Of a stretch of DNA of 64,000 nucleotides, positions 1 through 6,722 are shown in pieces (within the stretch, counting starts at the first letter, position 1; the number at the start of each line of letters is the position of its first letter). The notes beneath the pieces are model-generated. The model was not told where the DNA came from, made no database searches, and saw only the letters and a list, made by a program, of their open reading frames with translations. The DNA is from CAWHJN01 sp963829705 (GTDB lineage: Bacteria; Bacteroidota; Rhodothermia; Rhodothermales; BA12), in NCBI GenBank assembly GCA_963829705.1, contig CAWHJN010000003.1, positions 248,001 to 312,000 of the forward strand, read 5' to 3'. Both the position numbers and the translations under genes were made by a program.

Positions 1-1
1 C

Positions 2-481
2 GCCTGGTCGCTGGTCGAAGTCAGAACGTTTGCGGAAGGCATCAATGGGATCGCCCTCGCGTACGTCGAAGAACCCGTCGCCCGCGCCGCTGATCTGCCG
101 GATGCCGCCCGCCTGCTGCCCGTCGCGCTCGACGAAACACTCGTCGGAAGCACGCCCGACATGCTGCGCGCCCATCCGTATGCCCGCGCCGTCGTGCTCA
201 AACCCATGCTGCTCGGCGGCGTGCTGACGGCGTGGCGCTGGGCGCTAGCCGCGCGTGAACGCGGCATGGAGGCCGTCGTGAGCGCGGCCTTCGAGACGGG
301 CGTGGGGATGCGCGCCAACGTGGCGCTGGCGGCGGCGCTGGGCGGCACACCGCCCGCCGGACTCGACACCTACCGCCGCATCGCCCGCGACGTGCTGCCG
401 AACCGACTTCCGCTCGATGGCCCGGAGATCGAAGTCGCTCCCGTCCTCGCGTCCCTCCCCGCTGACCTGCCCGATGCCTGA
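2..481 (+). CDS. menC: o-succinylbenzoate synthase MenC, C-terminal part
   Basis: The visible part is the last 159 residues of an enolase-superfamily enzyme; the 5' end lies outside the window. MenC dehydrates SHCHC to o-succinylbenzoate in menaquinone synthesis. The translation shows the superfamily landmarks YVEEPV and, about 20 residues later, ALDETL, which carries acidic residues of the metal or substrate site. The barrel end follows, with a KPMLLGG segment around the conserved lysine. The stop overlaps the start of menE in the arrangement ATGCCTGA, so the two are almost certainly cotranscribed. The assignment rests on these motifs plus the adjacent menE; without menE another enolase-superfamily epimerase would be possible. 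Confidence 0.85.
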   Translation, partial: AWSLVEVRTFAEGINGIALAYVEEPVARAADLPDAARLLPVALDETLVGSTPDMLRAHPYARAVVLKPMLLGGVLTAWRWALAARERGMEAVVSAAFETGVGMRANVALAAALGGTPPAGLDTYRRIARDVLPNRLPLDGPEIEVAPVLASLPADLPDA

Positions 482-1787
482 ACCGCTGCGCCTCTCGTCC
501 GATAGCCTGCTGCGCGCTTCCGAGAGGATGGCGGGCGGGCTGCGGGCGGCAGGCATCCGCGCGGGCGACGTGGTGGCGCTGCGCCTTGGCCCGACGCCCC
601 ACGCCGCCGCCCTTCTCGTCGCGCTCTGGCGGATGGGCGCTGTCGCCGCGCCGCTGTCCACCCGCCTGCCCATCAGCGTGCTGCGCGACGCGCTCCGACT
701 CGTGGACGCCCGTGCGCTCGTCGCTAATGAGGCCATGGAAGTGGGCGTGCCGCTGCTCGACCCCGCCGCGCTTGACGCCGCGCCCGCTGCCCTGCCCGCG
801 TGGCCCGACCTCGCCCTCGACGCGCCCGCGACCTACGTGTTCACCTCCGGCTCCACGGGCACGCCCAAAGCTGCGTTGCACACGCTGGGCAACCACGTCT
901 GGAACGCGCGCGGCGCAGCCGTCAACATGCCGCTCAGCCCCAGCGATGCGTGGCTGCTGGCGCTGCCGCTCTACCACGTCGGCGGGCTGGCTATCCTGTT
1001 CCGGGTGCTAGAGGCTGAGGCGTCGGTGGCCTTTGGGGCGAACACCTCGGCGTTCGCGCCCGGCATCAGTCACGTGTCGCTCGTCGCCACGCAACTCGCG
1101 CGGTTGCTGCGCGAGAAAACGCCGCCTCCGGCCTCGCTGCGCGCGATCCTGCTCGGCGGCAGCGCCATCCCCGCCTCGCTGCTGGACGAATGCATCGCGC
1201 GCGGCCTGCCCGTCCACACTACCTACGGCCTCACCGAGATGGCCTCGCAAGTGACGACGACCCCGCCCGGCGCTTCCCGCGATGCGCTCCGCTCCTCGGG
1301 CCGCCTGCTGCCCCACCGCGACCTCCGCCTCGCGGGCGGTGAAATCCACGTGCGAGGCCGGACGCGCTTCGTCGGCTATCAAACACCCGGCGGCCTCGTC
1401 GCGCCCTTCGACGCCGACGGCTGGTACGCCACCGGCGACCTCGGCCACCTCGACGCCGATGGATTCCTGCACGTCGAGGGGCGGCGCGATTTTCTGTTCA
1501 TCTCCGGAGGCGAGAACATCCAGCCGGAGGAGATCGAGCGTGCCCTCGCGCACGCGGGCGTAACGCAGAGCATCGTCGTGCCCGTGCCCGACGCGGAGTT
1601 CGGCTTCCGCCCCGTCGCCTTCATCGCGCCGGAAAACCTGCGTGGCGTAGCGGCGCTTCGGAAAACGCTCGAAGCCGTCCTGCCGCGCTTCAAAATTCCC
1701 GTCGCCTTTCTCCCGCTACCGGAGTCCGACGGCCTCAAGCCAGATCGGAAGGTGCTGACCGAACGGGCTGCCCGGCACCGTTCCTGA
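474..1787 (+). CDS. menE: o-succinylbenzoate--CoA ligase MenE
   Basis: A 437-residue acyl-adenylate-forming enzyme that would activate o-succinylbenzoate with ATP and CoA in menaquinone synthesis. Clear ANL-family motifs are present: the P-loop-like TSGSTGTPKAAL, then YGLTEMASQ, then YATGDLGHLDADGFL, then the hinge region GRRDFLFISGGENIQPEEIE, and a C-terminal KPDRKVL carrying the catalytic lysine. I chose the ATG at 474 because it overlaps the menC stop and the protein then begins close to recognisable sequence. An upstream ATG in the same frame (417) would lie deep inside menC. The length matches the usual 430-490 residues. It ends 24 bases before the convergent stop of the next gene. Confidence 0.9.
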   Translation: MPEPLRLSSDSLLRASERMAGGLRAAGIRAGDVVALRLGPTPHAAALLVALWRMGAVAAPLSTRLPISVLRDALRLVDARALVANEAMEVGVPLLDPAALDAAPAALPAWPDLALDAPATYVFTSGSTGTPKAALHTLGNHVWNARGAAVNMPLSPSDAWLLALPLYHVGGLAILFRVLEAEASVAFGANTSAFAPGISHVSLVATQLARLLREKTPPPASLRAILLGGSAIPASLLDECIARGLPVHTTYGLTEMASQVTTTPPGASRDALRSSGRLLPHRDLRLAGGEIHVRGRTRFVGYQTPGGLVAPFDADGWYATGDLGHLDADGFLHVEGRRDFLFISGGENIQPEEIERALAHAGVTQSIVVPVPDAEFGFRPVAFIAPENLRGVAALRKTLEAVLPRFKIPVAFLPLPESDGLKPDRKVLTERAARHRS

Positions 1788-1811
1788 TCCTCGCGTGCAG
1801 AATTGGCGTGC

Positions 1812-2927
1812 TCAGTCCTGGCGTTTGAGCCAGAAGGCGAGGATGTCGTCGGTAAAGGTGCCGTCGGCCGTCTGGTCGCGGAGCGTCTGCGTGAGTTGCC
1901 GGAGCGGCTCGGGGTTGTTCTGCACCTGCCGGGCCACCTGCATCAGGCCGCGCTCGCCCACCATTTCCCCCGAGGTCAGGCGCTGCTCTAGCAAGCCGTC
2001 GGTGTAGGCAAAAAAGGACATTTCCGGCTCGATCGTGATCGTGTGATCGACAAACTCGGTTTCCGGGTGCAGGCCCAGCACCATGTCGCTCTCGGCCACG
2101 ACGGTCGCGCCGCGCGGCGAGGCCGTCACGGGGCGGCAGTGGCCGGCGTTGCAATACGTGATGTGGTGCGTCTTCGAGTCCCATCGAAAGAGCAGCAGCG
2201 ACGCGAACGTCTCCTCCATCACGGCGTCCTGCATGAGGATCTGGTTCACGCGCGTCATAAGGGCGGCGGGCGAGTCCACCTGGCGCATCATGGCGTGGAT
2301 GGTGCCGCGCACGTAGGAGAGGAAGCTGAAGGCGTAGAACTTGGCCTGGATGCCCTTGCCCATCACGTCGCCCAGCGTGAAGAGGAACACGCCCGGCTCG
2401 ATCTCGACCCAGTCGAAAAAGTCGCCGCCGCCCTGCTCGCGCGGCAGGTTGAAGTAATGGATGCCGTAGCCGTTCACCTGCGGCATCTGCCGCGGCATGA
2501 GCTTCTGCGAGAAATCCTGCCCGATGCGCCCTTCGAGCTGCGTCTGGTAGAGGTGCGTGCGTTCGAGCAGCCGCTGGATGCGGACGAGGAGCTGCTCGAT
2601 GTCGAACGGCTTGGTGATGTAATCGTCCACGCCCGTGCGGAGGCCGCGCGCGCGGCTCTGCTCATCGGCCTTGGCGGTGAGGAAGATGAACGGGATGATG
2701 CGCGTGTGCGGCTCGCCCTGGAGTTCGGCCTGCAACGCGAAGCCGTCCATCTGCGGCATCATGATGTCCGAGACGATGAGGCTCGGGATCTCCTCGCGCA
2801 CCTGGTCGAGCGCCTCGCGCCCGTTGGCAGCGGTACGCACGCGGTAGATCTTGCCAAGCCGGTACTCGAGCAAGCGCCGCAGCGTCTGCTCATCTTCGAC
2901 AATCAGGATAGAATGCTCGGGCTCCAC
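1812..2927 (-). CDS. response regulator with PP2C-type (SpoIIE/RsbU) phosphatase output
   Basis: A 371-residue two-domain protein. Residues 5-125 form a receiver domain with an acidic cluster (VEDE, 10-13), the phosphoacceptor Asp54 in VSDIMMPQMDG, LTAKAD and ITKPFD. Residues 145-370 form a SpoIIE/RsbU-like PP2C domain with GGDFFDW, LGDVMGKGIQAKF, CNAGHCRP, AYTDGLLE and a final FTDDILAF. By family analogy a sensor kinase phosphorylates the receiver, which then controls dephosphorylation of a phosphorylated STAS protein. The matching STAS antagonist and HATPase lie immediately upstream in the same orientation, with only 4 bases between this gene and the HATPase. Together they form a partner-switching module. 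No sensor kinase or sigma factor is visible next to it, so the final target is unknown. Confidence 0.9.
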   Translation of the reverse strand: MEPEHSILIVEDEQTLRRLLEYRLGKIYRVRTAANGREALDQVREEIPSLIVSDIMMPQMDGFALQAELQGEPHTRIIPFIFLTAKADEQSRARGLRTGVDDYITKPFDIEQLLVRIQRLLERTHLYQTQLEGRIGQDFSQKLMPRQMPQVNGYGIHYFNLPREQGGGDFFDWVEIEPGVFLFTLGDVMGKGIQAKFYAFSFLSYVRGTIHAMMRQVDSPAALMTRVNQILMQDAVMEETFASLLLFRWDSKTHHITYCNAGHCRPVTASPRGATVVAESDMVLGLHPETEFVDHTITIEPEMSFFAYTDGLLEQRLTSGEMVGERGLMQVARQVQNNPEPLRQLTQTLRDQTADGTFTDDILAFWLKRQD

Positions 2928-2931
2928 GCGC

Positions 2932-3411
2932 TTAGAACGGAATATTCAGGGTTTTCTCCCCTTCATCGGAAACGACGAAGCGGAGCATGTTCTTCCCCTC
3001 ACGGTGACGGTCGTAGTGGATTTCCCGAGCACAGGCGAAGAGGATGAGCAGGCCCATCCCCCGCTCGGGCAGCGGGTTGAGTCCCTCGCGCCGCTTGCGA
3101 AGGGCGTCTTCGAGGTCGAAGCCGTCCGAGTTGTCCTCCACCACGCACACCACGGCCTCGTCCTGCTCGTCGATGGCGAGCGAGATCTCGGGGCTTCCTG
3201 TGGGGAAACGTGCGTGCTGGACGAGGTTCGCCAGCCACTCGTGTACCGCCAGTTGCAGGTGAAGCATCATCGAGGCCCGCACCGGCCCGGCCGCATCGGA
3301 CAGGAGAGGCTCGAAAAAAAGGTGTGCTTCTTCTACGACGGTGTCGAGCGCGCTGAACTGGTATGTCAGAGCCACCATGAAGGGGAGATGGGAGAAAGCC
3401 GGCTCATGCAA
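2932..3411 (-). CDS. anti-sigma-factor-like serine kinase (RsbW/SpoIIAB-type HATPase)
   Basis: A 159-residue GHKL ATPase of the RsbW class. The N box is seen as HEWLANLVQHA (Glu58, Asn62), the G1 box as VEDNSDGFD (Asp93, Gly97) and the G2 box as ERGMGLLIL (118-120). Family members phosphorylate a STAS antagonist and bind a sigma factor or another target in the alternative state. The start overlaps the end of the STAS gene by 8 bases, which suggests translational coupling; a Met at residue 12 is an alternative start. No HTH or transmembrane part is visible. The bound target cannot be deduced here because no sigma factor is encoded nearby. Confidence 0.88.
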   Translation of the reverse strand: MHEPAFSHLPFMVALTYQFSALDTVVEEAHLFFEPLLSDAAGPVRASMMLHLQLAVHEWLANLVQHARFPTGSPEISLAIDEQDEAVVCVVEDNSDGFDLEDALRKRREGLNPLPERGMGLLILFACAREIHYDRHREGKNMLRFVVSDEGEKTLNIPF

Positions 3412-3778
3412 ACGCTTCCTGCGCCGCGTCGACGGTGGGATACTGCTTGAAGACCTTGTAGGTGCGCGTCAGCTGAACGACGACCTGCACAGGCCGCGAC
3501 ACCGAGGCGAAGACGACCTGCCCGCCCTGCGGCGACACCTGCCGGTAAACCGAGAAGATCGAGCCGAGGCCCGTCGAATCGAGGATACCTGTTTCGGAAA
3601 AGTCGAGAATGAAGTTCTGCGTCCCCTGCTGCAGGTGCTCCTGACAGAGCGCCTTGAAGTCGGATGCGTTGCGAAAATCGAGCGCCTTGCCGACACGGAT
3701 GATGGCGAGGCCCGGTGCCGGGTGTTCGGCCGTAAGGCTCATAGCGTTGGGGGACAGCGTGTGGTTCCGGAGTTCCAT
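3404..3778 (-). CDS. STAS-domain anti-anti-sigma-factor-like protein (RsbV/SpoIIAA)
   Basis: A 124-residue single STAS domain. The diagnostic phosphorylation loop DSTGLGSIF holds Ser68, which aligns with the regulatory serine of SpoIIAA and RsbV, and is preceded by a beta strand NFILDFSE. In the partner switch the HATPase encoded downstream would phosphorylate this serine and the REC-PP2C protein would remove the phosphate. The unphosphorylated form would titrate the HATPase. The start at 3778 gives 12 extra residues before MSLTAEHP, which is an alternative start at 3742. It is the first gene of a three-gene reverse-strand operon, behind a 153-base non-coding gap. Confidence 0.88.
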   Translation of the reverse strand: MELRNHTLSPNAMSLTAEHPAPGLAIIRVGKALDFRNASDFKALCQEHLQQGTQNFILDFSETGILDSTGLGSIFSVYRQVSPQGGQVVFASVSRPVQVVVQLTRTYKVFKQYPTVDAAQEAFA

Positions 3779-3931
3779 GGATCACCAGTAAGAGTGGGAA
3801 GATAATACGCTTATCGACGTGTACCGTGGTGGCTTAACCGGGGAGACGCAGAGAAGGCACGATCGTGCTGCTGCTTTCAGCATACGGTACAACGACCGGA
3901 CGTACCCATCCAAAACCCGTGCCTTTCCGTG

Positions 3932-4789
3932 CTATGCACCGCTTCCGAGTAGGAGCAGCGCGGCGACGGCGCAGGCGAGGCCCAGCCGGTTGCGCCGCCC
4001 GATGGGTTCGTTCCACACCCAGCGCCCCAGCAGCGCACTGCCCACGACGATGGCGATGTTGTTGAGCGGAAACACGACCGTCCCACGCATCCGCGCGACG
4101 GCTTCCAGCAGAAATACCGCCGACCCGTAGTTGACGACACCGAGCGCAGCGCCCGCCACGTACACGCGACTCTCCGCCCGCGACTCGGGCGCCGCGCGCC
4201 GCAAGAGCCCGGCGCAGCCGATGATACATGCCGTGGCGAAGACGAGGGCCAGGTAGGCGGCATCAGGCACGTGCGCACTGAACTGCTCATCGAACGTTTT
4301 GAGCAGCACATCCGCCACGCCGCCCACGGCGAAGAGCCCCATGAGCACGTACCCCGCGCGGTGGCCGACGGTGCGGCCGGCACGCGCGGGCCACGCGAGC
4401 AGCAGCAGCGCCGCGCACGCCACCACCAGCCCGGCCTGCTGCAACGGCGTGGGCACCTCGCGCCACACCGACCACGACACCGCCACGGGCACCACCACCG
4501 ACAGCCGCATTACGCCGAGGGCGAGGCCCATGCCCGCGCGCTCGGTGGCGAGGCTCAGTAGGAAGAAGCCTCCGATGAACAGCGCGCCGGTGAACAGCCC
4601 CAGCCCCAGCAGCGGCAGCGACATCGCGCCACGTGCTTCTCCTGCCATCCACAGCAGCAGGGCCAGCACCGCGCCGGTGCCGTAGTTGACCGTCAGCAGG
4701 CGAAGCCGGTCGAGGTGGCGCAGCGCGGCCCACTTGAAGACCATGCCGATGGAGAGGCTGCACGCCACCGCGAGCGTCAGAAAACCCAT
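3932..4789 (-). CDS. EamA/DMT-family membrane transporter-like protein
   Basis: A 285-residue very hydrophobic protein with about ten predicted membrane segments arranged as two similar halves, as in EamA/DMT-superfamily transporters. The second half has the pattern LGVVNYGSAVFLLEAV, then VVFPLNNIAIVVGSALLGRWVWNEP, which resembles the typical final EamA helices followed by a WxEP-like loop. The ATG at 4789 overlaps the stop of the YbbR-like gene in TAATG, so it is read as the last gene of the operon. Substrate unknown. I found no diagnostic motif linking it to microcompartments; the connection is operon position only. Confidence 0.75.
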   Translation of the reverse strand: MGFLTLAVACSLSIGMVFKWAALRHLDRLRLLTVNYGTGAVLALLLWMAGEARGAMSLPLLGLGLFTGALFIGGFFLLSLATERAGMGLALGVMRLSVVVPVAVSWSVWREVPTPLQQAGLVVACAALLLLAWPARAGRTVGHRAGYVLMGLFAVGGVADVLLKTFDEQFSAHVPDAAYLALVFATACIIGCAGLLRRAAPESRAESRVYVAGAALGVVNYGSAVFLLEAVARMRGTVVFPLNNIAIVVGSALLGRWVWNEPIGRRNRLGLACAVAALLLLGSGA

Positions 4790-5788
4790 TACTGCCGCCC
4801 AGCCTGCACGGTGTAATAGCCGACCGTCGCGGGCGTGACATCGACATCGCGGATGAGGAGGTTGTCGGGCAGCACGAGGGTGGGCCGCAGGCGGTTGGTG
4901 TTGTCCCGCCGGATGTCGTCGAACGACACGAAGGCCCGGATGTCGGCGTCGAGGGCTTCGCGGTACTGCGAGAGCAGCACGTTGAAGCGCACGCGCACCT
5001 CGGCGGGCGTCAGCCGGGCCACCTGCTCGCTCGGACGGGGCGCTGCTAATGGTGACCTCCACGACGCGCTCAACTTCGGTAAAGGCGGCCACGCCCACAC
5101 GAACGTGCACTTCTTTCGGCTCAACCGTGACGTAGCCTTGCAACGTATCGACGAGCGGGATGGTGACCTGGATCGAGTCGCGCAGGTTGGTGAACGAGCG
5201 CACCTCGCTGGGCCAGGAGCGGAGCCGGTTAACCACGCGCGCCGCGCCCGCCACCGTCACCGAGTCGGGCGTGTAGCGGACAGAGTCGGCATCGGTGAAG
5301 CTGTACGTCGTGGCAGGCCGGAAGACGGCGCGCAGGTCCACGGGAATGCGGCGCTGCACGAGTTCGTCGGTTTCGAGTGAGAGCGTGCGCGGAGTGAGAC
5401 TGAGCACGTCCACGCTGCTCGGCAGCGTGTTGGCCTGATCCATCAGGTCTACGCTGGAACTCGACGCGCGCAGATCGATGCGGGGGGTGTTGAAAAAGAG
5501 CTGGAGGATCTGGAAGCCGTCGCCCTCCACCCGTCCCGTGACCTCCTCAGGCAGTGGTGCGACGAGTGCCTCGCCGGGCGGTGGGTTGAGCAGCACCACG
5601 CGGAACGGCAGCGTGGCGGTGTGCGGCTCGCCCATCGTGAGCAGAAACCAGATGACGATGGCCGCCAGCAAGCACAGGAGCGCGGCCCGGCCCGCGTGGG
5701 GCGGCCTCCCCGCGTCGCGGTCCGACGCGCCGGGCGTGAAGAGCCGGCGCATCGACTCCCACAGGCTGGCGCGGCCCACGCCCATCAT
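4789..5788 (-). pseudogene. YbbR-like domain protein, interrupted by a frameshift
   Basis: The N-terminal part has a short cytoplasmic segment, one membrane helix (ALLCLLAAIVIWFLLTMG) and extracytoplasmic repeats with PLPEEVTGRVEGDG, VDLRAVF and YTPDSVTVAGAARVV, the pattern of YbbR-like domains as in CdaR. At about 5022-5040 the reading frame is lost. The missing C terminus (PAEVRVRFNVLLSQYREALD to the stop at 4789) continues in the neighbouring frame, and both halves resemble a single domain string. The break lies by a run of four G (5037-5040 on the + strand); removing one base restores one frame of about 330 residues. A consensus error is more likely than true inactivation. The start overlaps the stop of the upstream shell-protein gene (ATGA). 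Confidence 0.75.
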
Positions 5789-6216
5789 GGCCGCAGCGCG
5801 TCGAGCAGCTGTTGGCGCGTGGCACGCGACAGCGCGCGGCCCTGGAGCGGACTCTCGGGCAAGGCGCGCACCAGGCGGCGCAGCTCCTGCACCGTGTGAT
5901 CGTCTAGCGAGGCGTGCGTGGAACGCACTTTCACCGGCGTGGCCGACATCACCTCACGCACCGATGCCGCCGGGCGTGGGATGACGTGCGCGCCGACGAC
6001 CTCGCCCACGCGCGCCGCCGCAGCCCGCCCGGCGTCTACCGCCGCGCGCACCGCCGCTACGGCTCCAGAGATCTGCACCGTGATGAGGCCCGCATCGACG
6101 CGGGTGCGCGCCACGAGCCGCACGTCGGCGGTTTTGAGCATCGCGTCGGCGGCTTCGAGGGCGGCCACCAGGCCGCGCGTCTCCACCATGCCGTAGGCCG
6201 CGTCGTCGTAGTCCAT
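5785..6216 (-). CDS. bacterial microcompartment shell protein (BMC-H) with C-terminal extension
   Basis: A 143-residue protein. Residues 7-90 are a BMC domain: GMVETRGLVAALEAADAMLK, then DVRLVARTRVDAGLITVQISG, then VRAAVDAGRAAAARVGEV and VGAHVIPRP. This hexamer-forming fold tiles the flat faces of polyhedral protein organelles. Compared with its upstream paralogue the pore-side segment differs (RVDAGLI instead of QIGGGYV), so pore chemistry probably differs. After a short linker, residues about 108-143 form an extra helical segment (VQELRRLVRAL ... ALSRATRQQLLDAL) absent from plain BMC-H proteins. It lies 13 bases after the first BMC gene and overlaps the YbbR-like gene. No enzyme of a microcompartment pathway is encoded in the window. 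Confidence 0.9.
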   Translation of the reverse strand: MDYDDAAYGMVETRGLVAALEAADAMLKTADVRLVARTRVDAGLITVQISGAVAAVRAAVDAGRAAAARVGEVVGAHVIPRPAASVREVMSATPVKVRSTHASLDDHTVQELRRLVRALPESPLQGRALSRATRQQLLDALRP

Positions 6217-6229
6217 GGGAAGCCGGACG

Positions 6230-6517
6230 TTAGCTTCCCGGCAGAATCACTTCCACGTCGGCGTGCGGGCGCGGGATGACGTGTACCGACACCAGTTCGC
6301 CCACGCGCTCGGCAGCAGCGGCCCCGGCGTCGGTGGCGGCCTTCACCGCGCCCACGTCGCCCCGCACCATGACGGTGACGTAGCCGCCGCCGATCTGCTC
6401 TTTGCCGATCAGGCGCACGCGCGCGGCCTTCACCATCGCGTCCGCCGCTTCTATCGCACCGATGAGGCCTTTGGTCTCGACCATGCCGAGCGCGGTTCCG
6501 TAGTCTGATTCTGCCAT
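6230..6517 (-). CDS. bacterial microcompartment shell protein (BMC-H, EutM/PduA-like)
   Basis: A 95-residue canonical hexameric shell protein. The whole length matches the EutM/PduA family: GMVETKGLIGAIEAADAMVK, then ARVRLIGKEQIGGGYVTVMVRG, where GGG-type residues line the central pore, then AVKAATDAGAAAAERVGELV and SVHVIPRPHADVE. I chose the ATG at 6517 because the family starts just before this block; an in-frame start at 6565 only adds unrelated residues. No Shine-Dalgarno sequence precedes it; the leader is pyrimidine-rich. A Bacteroidota-type promoter-like site lies about 75-100 bases upstream. First gene of a four-gene reverse-strand operon. Confidence 0.95.
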   Translation of the reverse strand: MAESDYGTALGMVETKGLIGAIEAADAMVKAARVRLIGKEQIGGGYVTVMVRGDVGAVKAATDAGAAAAERVGELVSVHVIPRPHADVEVILPGS

Positions 6518-6589
6518 GTCGAAAAAGAGGAGAGAGGAGTCAGAAGAAGCTCCCGGTGCGCGCAACGGCGCGGCGAGAGGCGTGCAGGA

Positions 6590-6620
6590 GCAATTTAGAC
6601 GCCCCCCTCACCCAAGTCAA
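6590..6620 (-). promoter_or_regulatory. promoter-like site upstream of the shell-protein operon
   Basis: On the reverse strand TTG (6618-6620) is followed after 20 bases by TAAATTGC (6590-6597). This fits the Bacteroidota primary-sigma pattern TTG/TTTG, 19-21 bases, TAnnTTTG, with one deviation in the -7 box. It would give a leader of roughly 65 bases before the ATG at 6517. The same TAnnTTGC variant occurs before the gene at 19016. Confidence 0.45.
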
Positions 6621-6722
6621 CCAGCGCGCGGGCGGCACCCATTTGTTGGATAAACCCGGCGTAACTCTGCGCGAGAAGGCTCGTCAAGGGTGCCCATTCC
6701 CTCGCCCTATCTCTCACCGATC

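Noticed and set aside
198..977. Long reverse-strand reading frames opposite menC/menE and many similar ones across the window
   Set aside because: They are Arg/Ala-rich shadows produced by GC-rich third positions of the real genes and show no family motif.
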